Assembly: GCA_947501025.1 (NCBI GenBank)
Contig: CANMUM010000012.1
Coordinates: 1-54,034 of the forward strand
Length of the DNA stretch: 54,034 bases
From: an uncultured Paracoccaceae bacterium
Lineage (GTDB): Bacteria > Pseudomonadota > Alphaproteobacteria > Rhodobacterales > Rhodobacteraceae
Direction: 5' to 3'
Each line of letters starts with the position of its first letter. The stretch's first letter is position 1. Shown here in pieces: positions 34,551 to 44,045 of this stretch. The notes under the pieces are model-generated. The model did no database searches. It had not been told where the DNA came from and saw nothing but the letters and a program-made list of their open reading frames with translations. A program made the position numbers and the translations under genes.

Positions 34551-36320
34551 ATGAAACATAGATACTTTCAAGAGGAACTGGATTATCTTCACCAAACTGG
34601 TGATGAGTTTTCTCGTATCTATCCTAAACTTACCCGCTATCTATCGTCAAAATCGACTGATCCAGATGTTGAGCGCATGCTTGAAGGCTTTGCGTTTCTC
34701 ACGGGAAAGCTTCGCGAAAAAATTGATGATGAGCTTCCAGAAGTTACAGAAACCTTGCTCCAGTTGCTTTGGCCAAACTTTCTAAGACCCGTTCCATCGA
34801 TGACTATTTTGCAGCTAAATCCTGTCAAAGGCGCGATTACAGAACGTCAAAAGGTTAAGGCGGGGGCTATGGTTGAGAGCGTGCCAGCAGCGGGGCATGT
34901 TTGTAAGTTTCGAACGTCATATGATACGGAAGTTTATCCGCTTAAAGTTAGCGATATTCGGCATGATACATCGCGAGAAGCGTCGTTGATAACTCTGCGA
35001 ATTGAATCCTTAAATGATGAACCTCTCACAACAATCAATATCAAGGATTTGGTTTTTTATCTAGGCGCGGCTGATGTGTCTGCGCAAACAACAAATTTAT
35101 GGATACATCGTTATCTTGACGGCATCCAGATTCGCAATATTGGTGAAGAAAAAGGGGTAAGTATTGACCCCAAAACAATTCAGCAAGGTGGTTTATCCAA
35201 AGAAGAGGCGGTATTACCTTATCCTGAAAATGCGTATATTGGATACAGATTGGTACAAGAGCTTTTTGCTTTTCCTCAAAAGTACCATTTTGTGCATATG
35301 GTTGATTTGCCAATCAATACGATCGATTCTTCAAAAACAGGCTTTGAGATACAGATAAAATTAAATCGACCGCTGCCGCCTGAAACAAAGATTGGTATTG
35401 ATGCATTCCAGCTTAATTGCGTGCCTGCAATTAATTTATTTAACCATGATGCGGAGCCTATTCTACTTGATGGCCGTCATGTTGAATATAAGGTGCGGCC
35501 ATCACTTCGTTCATCAACTGATATCGATATTTTTGAGATAAAAGAAATCTCAGGATGGTTGCCTGATGAAAATGCGAAATCAGGTGGCATTTCCCGACAA
35601 TATCCGCGTTTTGAAAGCTTTAAGCATGAAATGGAGCGCGCAGATGGCCGTACAGTTGTCTATTATCGTGAGAAGGTAAAGCAGTCTCTCGCAGGTGACA
35701 GACTTGATCGCTATGTATCTTTTGTTCGTGAAGATGAAACGGTGTCGATGAAAAAGGGCGAGACAATTTCGATTAATACGCTTTGCTCAAACGGGCGAGC
35801 ACCAGCCGATTTAGCCATTGGTGATGTATGCGTTACAACCAATTCAACGCCATCATTTATTCAGCCTGTCAACATAACACGTCCAACAGAACCACAATAT
35901 CCGCTGGTTGATGGCACTTTACAGTGGCAATTGATATCGTCATTATCGTTGAATTACATGTCTTTGCAAAATGTAGATACATTGCGCACAATTTTGCTGA
36001 ATTTTGATTTCGGGGCTAAGATCGATCGTCAGAAAGAGCGTGCCGCGATACATCGCTTGAAAGGAATGTTGGAGATCGAAACCGAAACGATCGATCGGCT
36101 GTTTAAAGGAATGCCTGTACGTGGTATGCGTACATTGATCAAAATGAAAGAAAGTCACTTTGCATCTGAAGGTGAAATGTTTTTGTTCGCGACCGTGCTT
36201 TCGGAATTCTTCGCACTTTACGCAACGATTAATTCTTTTCACCAATTGGAAGTTTTAGGTACAGAAATGGGGGAGGTATATAAATGGGCGACGCGCATCG
36301 GCAATCAACCTCTCATCTAG
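34551..36320 (+). CDS. tssF: T6SS baseplate protein TssF
   Basis: A 589-residue baseplate wedge subunit. The N-terminal blocks YFQEELDYLHQTGDEFSRIY, DPDVERMLEGFAFLTGKLRE and LLQLLWPNFLRPVPSMTILQ are the family hallmark; the C-terminus has FALYATINSFHQL. Length is typical (about 590-630). Its 3' end overlaps tssG by 37 bp. Confidence 0.95.
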   Translation: MKHRYFQEELDYLHQTGDEFSRIYPKLTRYLSSKSTDPDVERMLEGFAFLTGKLREKIDDELPEVTETLLQLLWPNFLRPVPSMTILQLNPVKGAITERQKVKAGAMVESVPAAGHVCKFRTSYDTEVYPLKVSDIRHDTSREASLITLRIESLNDEPLTTINIKDLVFYLGAADVSAQTTNLWIHRYLDGIQIRNIGEEKGVSIDPKTIQQGGLSKEEAVLPYPENAYIGYRLVQELFAFPQKYHFVHMVDLPINTIDSSKTGFEIQIKLNRPLPPETKIGIDAFQLNCVPAINLFNHDAEPILLDGRHVEYKVRPSLRSSTDIDIFEIKEISGWLPDENAKSGGISRQYPRFESFKHEMERADGRTVVYYREKVKQSLAGDRLDRYVSFVREDETVSMKKGETISINTLCSNGRAPADLAIGDVCVTTNSTPSFIQPVNITRPTEPQYPLVDGTLQWQLISSLSLNYMSLQNVDTLRTILLNFDFGAKIDRQKERAAIHRLKGMLEIETETIDRLFKGMPVRGMRTLIKMKESHFASEGEMFLFATVLSEFFALYATINSFHQLEVLGTEMGEVYKWATRIGNQPLI

Positions 36321-37297
36321 TTGAGGAACTATATGAAAACCCAAAGCAATTCTCGTTTTATCGGGCTGTTGAGTTACTTCTAAAAGATCGTGATCATCAA
36401 ATTGAAGAGCGTGGGCTTCAGCGACAAAGTCCTGATGGCTTGATGTTTCATGTGCATCCGGGTTTGGGATTTCCAGGTAGCGACCTCTCAAGCATTGAGG
36501 CACAGGAGCTTGATGATAAGCCATTGCATATTTTGACAACGAATTTTCTTGGGCTGCATGGTTCGAGCTCGCCTTTGCCAACGCATTTGGTGGAATCGGC
36601 TGCGCTTAGCCGTGTTGAAAATGGTGTTCAGCAGCATTTTCAGGATTTCTTTTCCAACAGGCTGATTTGGTTGTTTTATATGTCGTGGCGAAAATATCGT
36701 TACCACGTTCGCTTTCGACCAGAAGCACAAGACCAATTTTCCAATTGGATGTTTTCACTTATTGGGCTTGAAGGAAAAGCTTCGCGTGTAAAGTCAGATG
36801 TGCCTTGGTCAAAGTTGCTGACTTATCTTGGTGTGATCTCCGCACGCACGCGTTCTCCTGAAACAGTTAGTGGTGTGATAGCGCATGCTTTCAACATTGA
36901 GCGCGTTAGCATCGATGAATTGCAAATGCGGAAAGTGCTTATCCCAAAAGATCAGCAAACAAGTCTAGGCCAACGGAACGCAGTTCTTGGACAAGATGCG
37001 TTAATCGGCACTTCAGTTAAAGATATTACTGGAAAATTCGTCATCAATTTGCATGGGCTGCATTTTAAACGTTTTCGAGACTTTTTACCAAGTGGTCAAG
37101 ATTTTAATAGACTAAAGGTTTTGGTTGAGTTCCTGTTAAAAGATCAACTGGCATTTGATCTCAAACTTAATCTCAAACAAAAAGAACGACCAAGCTTTAA
37201 GCTTGGGAAGGACAATGTTTCTAATTTAGGTTGGACAACTTTTGTCGGGGAAAAAAGCGAAACAAGCAATAGTGTAACTTTACAGGTGAGGGCTTAG
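36284..37297 (+). CDS. tssG: T6SS baseplate protein TssG
   Basis: A 337-residue subunit that joins two TssF in the wedge. It has YENPKQFSFYRAVELLLKDR, a long loop with TNFLGLHGSSSPLPTHLVES and DFFSNRLIWLFYMSWRKYRY, all family blocks. GGGGGAGG precedes the ATG, which lies within tssF, so the 37-bp overlap is real and translation is coupled. Confidence 0.95.
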   Translation: MGDAHRQSTSHLVEELYENPKQFSFYRAVELLLKDRDHQIEERGLQRQSPDGLMFHVHPGLGFPGSDLSSIEAQELDDKPLHILTTNFLGLHGSSSPLPTHLVESAALSRVENGVQQHFQDFFSNRLIWLFYMSWRKYRYHVRFRPEAQDQFSNWMFSLIGLEGKASRVKSDVPWSKLLTYLGVISARTRSPETVSGVIAHAFNIERVSIDELQMRKVLIPKDQQTSLGQRNAVLGQDALIGTSVKDITGKFVINLHGLHFKRFRDFLPSGQDFNRLKVLVEFLLKDQLAFDLKLNLKQKERPSFKLGKDNVSNLGWTTFVGEKSETSNSVTLQVRA

Positions 37298-37299
37298 TT

Positions 37300-38652
37300 A
37301 TGAGAATGAAAATTGAAATCATGAATATTAGTGATGTGTATCCATCGCGCAGAGCTCATGCGATGGTAAATCCTCCAGGTGCGGTGATCGGTGCGGCTGA
37401 AGATGCAGATTGGGTTATTCAAGATAATGATGGCAATATTAATGATAATCACTTCAAGGTTGAGTTTGTTGATGGGCAATATGCTCTTTCTGTTTTCCCG
37501 CGCTCTAAGGTTTACATAAATGGAGCTAAATCATCTGTCTCAGCAAAAAAGCGGGTCTTAATTAATGATGGCGATGAAATTTCTTTTGGGGATCTTAAAG
37601 CGCAAATTAAAACTAAGCTAAATATGAGTGATCTTGATAATGCGGGACATGCAGATACCATCATGAAGATGGATGAAAGCGATGATGATGGACTGGTTAT
37701 TGATGGTCATCTTGTGCATGCTGAGGATCGTCATGTTCCTTTATCTGAAAATCAAGACCCAATGGATGAGTTTGAAGATTTACCCGATGAAAATACAAGT
37801 GATCCAATCGAATTAATTGATGACGAACGTAATGAACAGAAACAAAAGGACAAGCGCATGTCAAAAGCCAAACAAGTAGAACCAGCAGCGCCTGATTATC
37901 ATAATACAAATGTTGCATCTCTCTCTCCGAAAAAAATCGTACATGATGATTACGGTTTTGAAACAGACGAAATAGAAGACAAAAGCCATAATTTCTATTA
38001 CACGGACAAGAATTTTGAGGGGGATGTCGATCAAGAAACATTGAGATTGCTTGCCCAAAATCTTGGTGTGCCTTTTCATGATTTGTTGCCAGAGGATGCA
38101 CCAGTGCTTTTAGCGGAGATTGGCATTTCCTTGCACGAAGCCGTTAAAGGACTCAATCATTTATTCGTGTCGAGATCAGGAGGTACGCACCGCTTCCCAC
38201 TTGCGACTATGCATATTCATGCAATCGAAGATAACCCGCTTAAATTCAGCGAGAATGTATCAGAGGCGCTTGATGCCATGTATATAAATCGTGGGAAGGT
38301 TCACCTGAGTGCACCTGCGGCGATTGAAGAAGGTTTGCGCCATGTTGATCAGCATCAGCAATCTACAGAAGTCGCGATTGAAAAAGGGTTAAACGCCATT
38401 ATGCGCGCGCTACATCCTAAAGCACTTGAGCGTCGTTTCTCCAAATATTCTCGTGGCAAGATGCCAGAAGAAGGCATGGCGAGAGATGCCTGGAAATGGA
38501 AAATGTTTGAGGCTTATGTGAGTGAAATGACATCGCATCGTCAAACAGGTCTCAAAATGTTGTTTTGGGAAGTGTTCGGCTCGGCTTATCAAGATCACAT
38601 GCGTAAGCTTGATTTTGATCAAGAAGATGATTTTTCGGAGGCATCAGAATAA
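37300..38652 (+). CDS. tagH: T6SS-associated FHA-domain protein (TagH/ImpI type)
   Basis: A 450-residue protein. An N-terminal FHA fold (about residues 5-110, phosphothreonine binding in the family) has PPGAVIGAAEDADWVI and KVYINGAKS. An acidic linker with many Asp/Glu (about residues 115-200) follows. The C-terminal domain (from about 235) has PEEGMARDAWKWKMFEAYVS typical of T6SS FHA proteins. Usually this protein links to threonine-kinase control (PpkA/PppA), but no such kinase or phosphatase gene is in the window. The strongest FHA residues (GR..S..H) are only partly recognisable, so phosphopeptide binding is uncertain. Confidence 0.87.
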   Translation: MRMKIEIMNISDVYPSRRAHAMVNPPGAVIGAAEDADWVIQDNDGNINDNHFKVEFVDGQYALSVFPRSKVYINGAKSSVSAKKRVLINDGDEISFGDLKAQIKTKLNMSDLDNAGHADTIMKMDESDDDGLVIDGHLVHAEDRHVPLSENQDPMDEFEDLPDENTSDPIELIDDERNEQKQKDKRMSKAKQVEPAAPDYHNTNVASLSPKKIVHDDYGFETDEIEDKSHNFYYTDKNFEGDVDQETLRLLAQNLGVPFHDLLPEDAPVLLAEIGISLHEAVKGLNHLFVSRSGGTHRFPLATMHIHAIEDNPLKFSENVSEALDAMYINRGKVHLSAPAAIEEGLRHVDQHQQSTEVAIEKGLNAIMRALHPKALERRFSKYSRGKMPEEGMARDAWKWKMFEAYVSEMTSHRQTGLKMLFWEVFGSAYQDHMRKLDFDQEDDFSEASE

Positions 38653-38654
38653 CC

Positions 38655-39164
38655 ATGAAACTCAAGAATCTACTGGTATTGTTGAGCGCGAGCTTTATTC
38701 TCATTGGGTGTGAGATGTTCACAAAAGTTGTGGAAGTTGTCAAAGATCCCGACGTACAAGTTGGCGATGATGCTGACCAACCTACAGCTATAACAGTTAA
38801 TGCGATCGCATCAAATGACGTCAATGGCGGCGCTCCAATTGTTGTGAGTATTTATGCGTTGAGCTCTGATCACAGATTTTATGGATATGATCTATATTCA
38901 TTGATTGGCGATCCTAAAGATGTGCTTGGCCCAACTTTGGTAGATGTAATGGATGAGGTGAGCATGGAGCCAGGTGAATATGAAACATTTGGTGCGTTTA
39001 AGATGCCTGAAAATACAAGATATCTTGCTGTGATCGCTCAATTTGGAGATTTTGATGGTGTGAAATGGCGTGATGCCATTGAGGTTGATGATGTTGGTGA
39101 GCCTAAAAATGTCATCTTATCTGTGACACATAATTCGGTCTCGATCCGTTTGGAAGGAAAATAA
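38655..39164 (+). CDS. tssJ: T6SS outer-membrane lipoprotein TssJ
   Basis: A 169-residue lipoprotein. The signal sequence ends in the lipobox LIGC (Cys at about residue 19-20). The mature part is a small beta sandwich with GGAPIVVSIYALSS, FYGYDLYSLIGDP and PGEYETFGAFKMPENTRYLA, typical of TssJ. It anchors TssM at the outer membrane. It starts 2 bp after tagH. Confidence 0.92.
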   Translation: MKLKNLLVLLSASFILIGCEMFTKVVEVVKDPDVQVGDDADQPTAITVNAIASNDVNGGAPIVVSIYALSSDHRFYGYDLYSLIGDPKDVLGPTLVDVMDEVSMEPGEYETFGAFKMPENTRYLAVIAQFGDFDGVKWRDAIEVDDVGEPKNVILSVTHNSVSIRLEGK

Positions 39165-39167
39165 TTA

Positions 39168-40511
39168 ATGTTCTCTCGTAATAAAGTTGTTTGGTCAGAT
39201 GGGCTGTTCATTAAGCCTCAGCATTTTCAACAACAATCTCGCTATCATGACAATTATACCTCTCAATATGTGAAAGGTGTGGAGACATTTCCTTATGGCT
39301 TCATATCCCTGATCATTAATGAAGAGCTTTTAACGCTCGGTAAAATAGCATTGGTGTCGGGATCTGGTATGACACCTGATGGAACAGCATTTTCATTTCC
39401 AGATACAGATATGCCGCCGCCTGCTTTGGAGTTGCAAGAGGGCTTTAAAGCGAATGAAATTGTTTATCTCTGTATACCTTTACCGGTTGAGGGCGGACTT
39501 GAAGTGCAATCTGGGGAGTCGGCTTCAAAAGATGTGATGTCACGTTACGTTGGTGATGATGCAGCTTTACGGGATAATTCAGAACATAATGGCGAGCTTG
39601 CTGCAATTAAGGTCGCCAAAGCACAACCTAGGCTTAAATTTGGCTCCGATGATCTCTCGGCGTATACAAAAATTGCAGTTGCAAGGATTGTTGAGAAAAA
39701 CACAGATGGCTCTATCAGGCTGGATAAGAACTTCTATCCGACAATGTTTTCAATTGCATCAGCACATCAATTGCGTAGCTTTGTAACAGAACTTGCCGAA
39801 GGGCTTGAGGGTAGAGCAATTCAAATCGCAAGCCGAATCGGTCAACCCGACCAAAATGGTGTTGCGGATGTTTCTGATTTTTTACTTTTGCAGGGTTTGA
39901 ACCGTATGTCACCTTTGTTGCGCCATTATGCGCGCTTACCAAATCTGCACCCTCGCTTGCTCTTTGAAAGCCTCATACAAATTTATGGTGAGTTGGCTAC
40001 ATTTTTTGACGAACAGAAAGTTCCGAAAGATATACCTCAATATGATCATGACCTACCAGAGCGGTGTTGGCCACAAATCATCTCGAAATTAAGGATGTTT
40101 ATTGCAGCAACCCTCGCAGCAAACGCAGTCTCAATTAATCTTGAGAAAAAACTGCATGGTTACTATTTGGCACCTGTACACGATCCTTCAATTCTCGAGG
40201 AATGTGAATTTGTGCTTGCTGTGAAGGCCACGGCTCCGATTGAAAAAGTACAACGTGAATTTGCGGCGAACTCAAAAGTCAGCACGATCGAAAAAATACG
40301 TGAACTTGTTGGAAAGCAGCTTCCGGGTATTCCTGTTCGCCTAATGCCGGTTGCCCCAAGACAGCTACCTTATCATGCGGGCTATACGTATTTTGCGTTG
40401 GATCGGTCTGAAAACTCATGGAAAGACGTGCGCGGCTCCAAAGGTTTCGCGTTCCACGTTACCAATCACATTCCAGGGCTTGAAATGCAGTTCTGGGCAA
40501 TAAGGGGGTAA
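39168..40511 (+). CDS. tssK: T6SS baseplate protein TssK
   Basis: A 447-residue adaptor that connects the baseplate to the TssLM membrane complex. It opens with KVVWSDGLFIKPQHFQQQSR, the clearest family signature. Later blocks include LLLQGLNRMSPLLRHYARLP, LHPRLLFESLIQIYGELATF and AVKATAPIEKVQREF, with the C-terminal YFALDRS and LEMQFWAIRG. Length is normal. Confidence 0.96.
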   Translation: MFSRNKVVWSDGLFIKPQHFQQQSRYHDNYTSQYVKGVETFPYGFISLIINEELLTLGKIALVSGSGMTPDGTAFSFPDTDMPPPALELQEGFKANEIVYLCIPLPVEGGLEVQSGESASKDVMSRYVGDDAALRDNSEHNGELAAIKVAKAQPRLKFGSDDLSAYTKIAVARIVEKNTDGSIRLDKNFYPTMFSIASAHQLRSFVTELAEGLEGRAIQIASRIGQPDQNGVADVSDFLLLQGLNRMSPLLRHYARLPNLHPRLLFESLIQIYGELATFFDEQKVPKDIPQYDHDLPERCWPQIISKLRMFIAATLAANAVSINLEKKLHGYYLAPVHDPSILEECEFVLAVKATAPIEKVQREFAANSKVSTIEKIRELVGKQLPGIPVRLMPVAPRQLPYHAGYTYFALDRSENSWKDVRGSKGFAFHVTNHIPGLEMQFWAIRG

Positions 40512-40514
40512 GTT

Positions 40515-41348
40515 ATGAACGAAATAGCTTTTGACGAATTTAGCGAAAAAGAACGTAGAGAGGCTGAAAAAGGGACGCAACTTGCCACTCATCAAGATGC
40601 GCCAACCCCACGGATTACACCAAGGGAAACATTGGATTTTCAACTCGTGCGTTCAGGAAAAGGTGAGCTATTAGAGCTTGCAACTCCTTTGCTGGGACTT
40701 TGTTCGCGTGTGCGTGGTGCATCTCATTATCACTCTGTGGAAGAGCTTCATGCACGTGTTAAAAATGAAATTCAGAATTTTTCTTCTGAACTCGAAACCG
40801 CGGGATATGATAAGGCCACAATTCAAGCGGCAAGATATTGTATGTGTACGATGGTCGATGAAAGTGTGATGTCGCAAGATTGGGGTGCCGAGAGTTCATG
40901 GTCCGAAAATACGATGCTTTCTATTTATCATAATGAAACTTGGGGTGGTGAAAAGTTTTATGCCATATTGGATCGTGTGATCAATGACGCCTCACGTTTT
41001 CCAGATCTATTGGAGTTCCAATATCTGTGCATGTTGCTCGGTTTTGAAGGTAAATATCATGTCGCTCATAATGGGAAATCGAAGCTCGAACATTTGATGC
41101 GACAAGTTAATGACTTATTGCTTGAAAAAAATATGGAAACACCTCAGCCACAGCTAACTCCAGAGAAAAATGTTGTCCATGAACGCCAAACATTGAAAAA
41201 GCGATTAAGTGCCTTACAAATCGTTGGAATTGCTTTCGGAATATTGGCGATTATTTTCATGATTTTCACCGTGTTATTAGCAGCGAGAGTCAATAGCATT
41301 GGTTCAGGGATTAATGAGACTTTCGAAGAATTTAGATTAGAAAACTAG
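40515..41348 (+). CDS. tssL: T6SS inner-membrane protein TssL (DotU type)
   Basis: A 277-residue protein with a cytoplasmic hook-like domain (NPLLGLCSRVRG-type block ATPLLGLCSRVRG, then ARYCMCTMVDESVMSQDWGA and TWGGEKFYAILDRVIND) and a single C-terminal membrane helix (IVGIAFGILAIIFMIFTVLL, about residues 235-257). It stops soon after the helix, so it has no OmpA/peptidoglycan-binding extension. It forms the membrane complex with TssM and TssJ. Confidence 0.94.
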   Translation: MNEIAFDEFSEKERREAEKGTQLATHQDAPTPRITPRETLDFQLVRSGKGELLELATPLLGLCSRVRGASHYHSVEELHARVKNEIQNFSSELETAGYDKATIQAARYCMCTMVDESVMSQDWGAESSWSENTMLSIYHNETWGGEKFYAILDRVINDASRFPDLLEFQYLCMLLGFEGKYHVAHNGKSKLEHLMRQVNDLLLEKNMETPQPQLTPEKNVVHERQTLKKRLSALQIVGIAFGILAIIFMIFTVLLAARVNSIGSGINETFEEFRLEN

Positions 41349-41378
41349 GTTTCAGTATTGGGTTAAAGGGTAAGTGTA

Positions 41379-44045
41379 ATGCTACAGGTTCCAAAAGAAA
41401 AAATTATTGAAAAGCTTAATAGCTATACACGTGCTGCGCTACAGCGTGCGAGTGAAATTTGCATTGAGCAATCAGCATTTGAAGTCAATGCTTCGCATTT
41501 CACACTTGCTATTCTTGAGCAGGAGGCTTCGGATGCACGTAAAATATTGGCGGCATCTGGGCTGGATATGGATGCGCTTACCATTAAAGTCAATAAGAGC
41601 TTTGATTTTGTTAAAAAAGGTGCCACGGATCTTCCTCAATTTGCAACATTGTTGTTGGAATTATTACAAGATGCATGGATGGTGTCTTCCGCTGAACTTG
41701 AGGCAAATGAGATAACCTCTGGCGCTGTCGTCATTGCGATTGCACGCGGGGCTGATCGTTATTGTCATCATTATTTTTACACCGATTTTGCATCTTTAGA
41801 TGGCAATGGGATCATTGCGAGCTATGGAGAGATTACCAGAGGCTCCATGGAACATGGCGCACGTAAGGGTGAGGCTACAGCCGCGCCTGAAATCACGAGC
41901 GACAGTGCGCTTGAAAAGTTTGGCCGTGATATCACTAAGGAGGCTTCAGAAGGGCGCATTGATCCCGTATTTTGTCGCGATGATGAAATTGCACTGATGA
42001 CAGATGTGCTTTGCCGCAGGCGGAAAAACAACCCAATTTTGGTTGGCGATCCGGGGGTTGGAAAAACGGCGCTTGCTGAAGGCTTGGCGATTAAAATTAA
42101 CGAAGGCGACGTCCCAATCGCGCTTCAAGGCGCAAAACTTTGGGAGCTTGATCTGGGTGCATTACAAGCGGGAGCAAGTGTTAAAGGTGAGTTTGAACGC
42201 CGTTTAAAAGCGGTTATCGATGAAGTGCAAAGTTCTGCTGAAAAAATTATTCTTTTTATTGATGAGGCCCATACTTTGATTGGTGGCGGTGGGCAGGCAG
42301 GTGGCTCTGACGCAGCTAATCTTTTAAAGCCTGCTTTGGCGCGTGGCGAATTACGGGTTGTTGCAGCAACAACATGGTCTGAATACAAAAAATATTTCGA
42401 GAAGGATGCCGCATTGAGCCGCCGTTTTCATGTGGTTAAACTTGATGAACCGACTGTATTACAGGCCGTAGATATTTTGCGTGGCCTTCGCAATAAATAT
42501 GAGCAAGTTCATAATGTGTATATTTCTGATGCGGCCCTATATGCAGCGGCTTCGCTTTCGGCACGATATATGACAGGACGACAATTGCCAGATAAAGCGC
42601 TTGACGTGCTGGATACAGCTTCGGTTCGGGTCTCATCGGCTCAAACTGCAAAGCCCAAACGACTGGACGTTCTAGAAAAGAAAATTCAGCTACATGAACG
42701 TGCGCTTGAGGCATTGAAGCGCGATGAGCTTATGCGTTCAGCAAGGCTCGATAAGATGACATTGCTTAGTGAGGAAGAGTTTGAGGCGCTTCAACAGCAA
42801 GCCGAAGCATTGAGAACTCAGTGGGATGATGAGAAAAAGACCGTCGATGAAATCGTGACGAGACGGAGCAAAATTTCTGAGCTGGTTGAGGATGATGATC
42901 ATGATCAAGCCGAGGTTAAAACGCTTCAGCTCCAAGTTGAAGATCGCTTGGCTAAGCTCAATACACTTCATGAAAAGGGCGATGCGCTTGTAGATTTTGA
43001 AGTTGGTGCTGGGATTGTGAGTAAGGTTATTTCGGATTGGACTGGCGTTCCTTCAACGTCAATGTCTGATGATGATGCTAGCAAAATCCTTGATTTGGGC
43101 GATAAAATTCAAGAGGTTGTACGCGGACAAGATCATGCAATCACGATCATTCACGACCGGTTAAAGTCTGCACGTCTTGATTTTACAAATGAAGGGCAAC
43201 CGATGGGTGTCTTTTTGCTGGTGGGTCCTTCTGGTGTCGGCAAAACAGAAACCGCGCTGCAAGTTGCTGAGCATTTATATGGTGGCACGAAATTTGTGAC
43301 AACAATTAACATGTCAGAATATCAAGAAAAGCATACAGTGTCGCGCTTGATCGGCTCGCCTCCAGGCTATGTTGGATATGGTGAGGGCGGCGTCCTAACT
43401 GAAGCTATTCGCAAAATGCCCTATTCGGTTGTTTTGCTGGATGAAGTTGAAAAAGCTCATCCAGATATTCTCAATTTGTTTTTCCAAGCCTTTGATAAAG
43501 GTGAACTCAATGATGGCGAAGGCCGTGAAATTGATTGTAAAAACATCGTTTTTTTCTTGACTTCAAATCTGGGTTCAGACGCAATTATGCAGAACCGTGA
43601 AACGGTCGAAAATGCGAGCGTTGAGCAACTTGATAAAGCCATTCGTCCACATTTGGACTCGCATTTCAAACCTGCGCTTTTAGCACGTATGCGTGTTCTT
43701 ATTTATAAGCCACTTCCTGCTGAGGTTATGTCGGATATTGTCGCTTTAAAGCTTAAAGGATATGCAAATAGGTTATTGGATAAACGCAATCTAGTGTTTG
43801 AATGGGATGATGAACTTCAGCAAACAATACTCGGCCTTTGTGATCATGCTGAAAATGGTGCGCGTATGGTTGATCAAGTTATCGATCGCTGGATTATTCC
43901 TTCCATAGCCGAAGAAAGCTTGCAGCGCATGGTGGTCAATACGCCGCTAGAAAAAGTTATCGCGCATGTTGCGGATGGTGGAATTGATTTGGAATTTCTG
44001 CCGTTCATAGACACTTCTTCTAGCTCTGAGACGGTTTCTGAATGA
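41379..44045 (+). CDS. clpV: T6SS ATPase ClpV (TssH)
   Basis: An 888-residue AAA+ unfoldase that disassembles contracted TssBC sheaths. The N domain (about residues 10-150) has the Clp_N pattern. The first AAA+ has Walker A GDPGVGKT at 223-230 and IILFIDEAHTLIG; a coiled M domain follows about 420-530. The second AAA+ has Walker A GPSGVGKT at 616-623 and VVLLDEVEKAHPDI. Both ATP sites look intact. It overlaps the regulator gene by 4 bp. Confidence 0.97.
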   Translation: MLQVPKEKIIEKLNSYTRAALQRASEICIEQSAFEVNASHFTLAILEQEASDARKILAASGLDMDALTIKVNKSFDFVKKGATDLPQFATLLLELLQDAWMVSSAELEANEITSGAVVIAIARGADRYCHHYFYTDFASLDGNGIIASYGEITRGSMEHGARKGEATAAPEITSDSALEKFGRDITKEASEGRIDPVFCRDDEIALMTDVLCRRRKNNPILVGDPGVGKTALAEGLAIKINEGDVPIALQGAKLWELDLGALQAGASVKGEFERRLKAVIDEVQSSAEKIILFIDEAHTLIGGGGQAGGSDAANLLKPALARGELRVVAATTWSEYKKYFEKDAALSRRFHVVKLDEPTVLQAVDILRGLRNKYEQVHNVYISDAALYAAASLSARYMTGRQLPDKALDVLDTASVRVSSAQTAKPKRLDVLEKKIQLHERALEALKRDELMRSARLDKMTLLSEEEFEALQQQAEALRTQWDDEKKTVDEIVTRRSKISELVEDDDHDQAEVKTLQLQVEDRLAKLNTLHEKGDALVDFEVGAGIVSKVISDWTGVPSTSMSDDDASKILDLGDKIQEVVRGQDHAITIIHDRLKSARLDFTNEGQPMGVFLLVGPSGVGKTETALQVAEHLYGGTKFVTTINMSEYQEKHTVSRLIGSPPGYVGYGEGGVLTEAIRKMPYSVVLLDEVEKAHPDILNLFFQAFDKGELNDGEGREIDCKNIVFFLTSNLGSDAIMQNRETVENASVEQLDKAIRPHLDSHFKPALLARMRVLIYKPLPAEVMSDIVALKLKGYANRLLDKRNLVFEWDDELQQTILGLCDHAENGARMVDQVIDRWIIPSIAEESLQRMVVNTPLEKVIAHVADGGIDLEFLPFIDTSSSSETVSE

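Noticed and set aside
37697-38101. 134-codon minus-strand frame
   Set aside because: Antisense of tagH; His/Gln/Phe-rich composition is an echo of the acidic linker on the plus strand.
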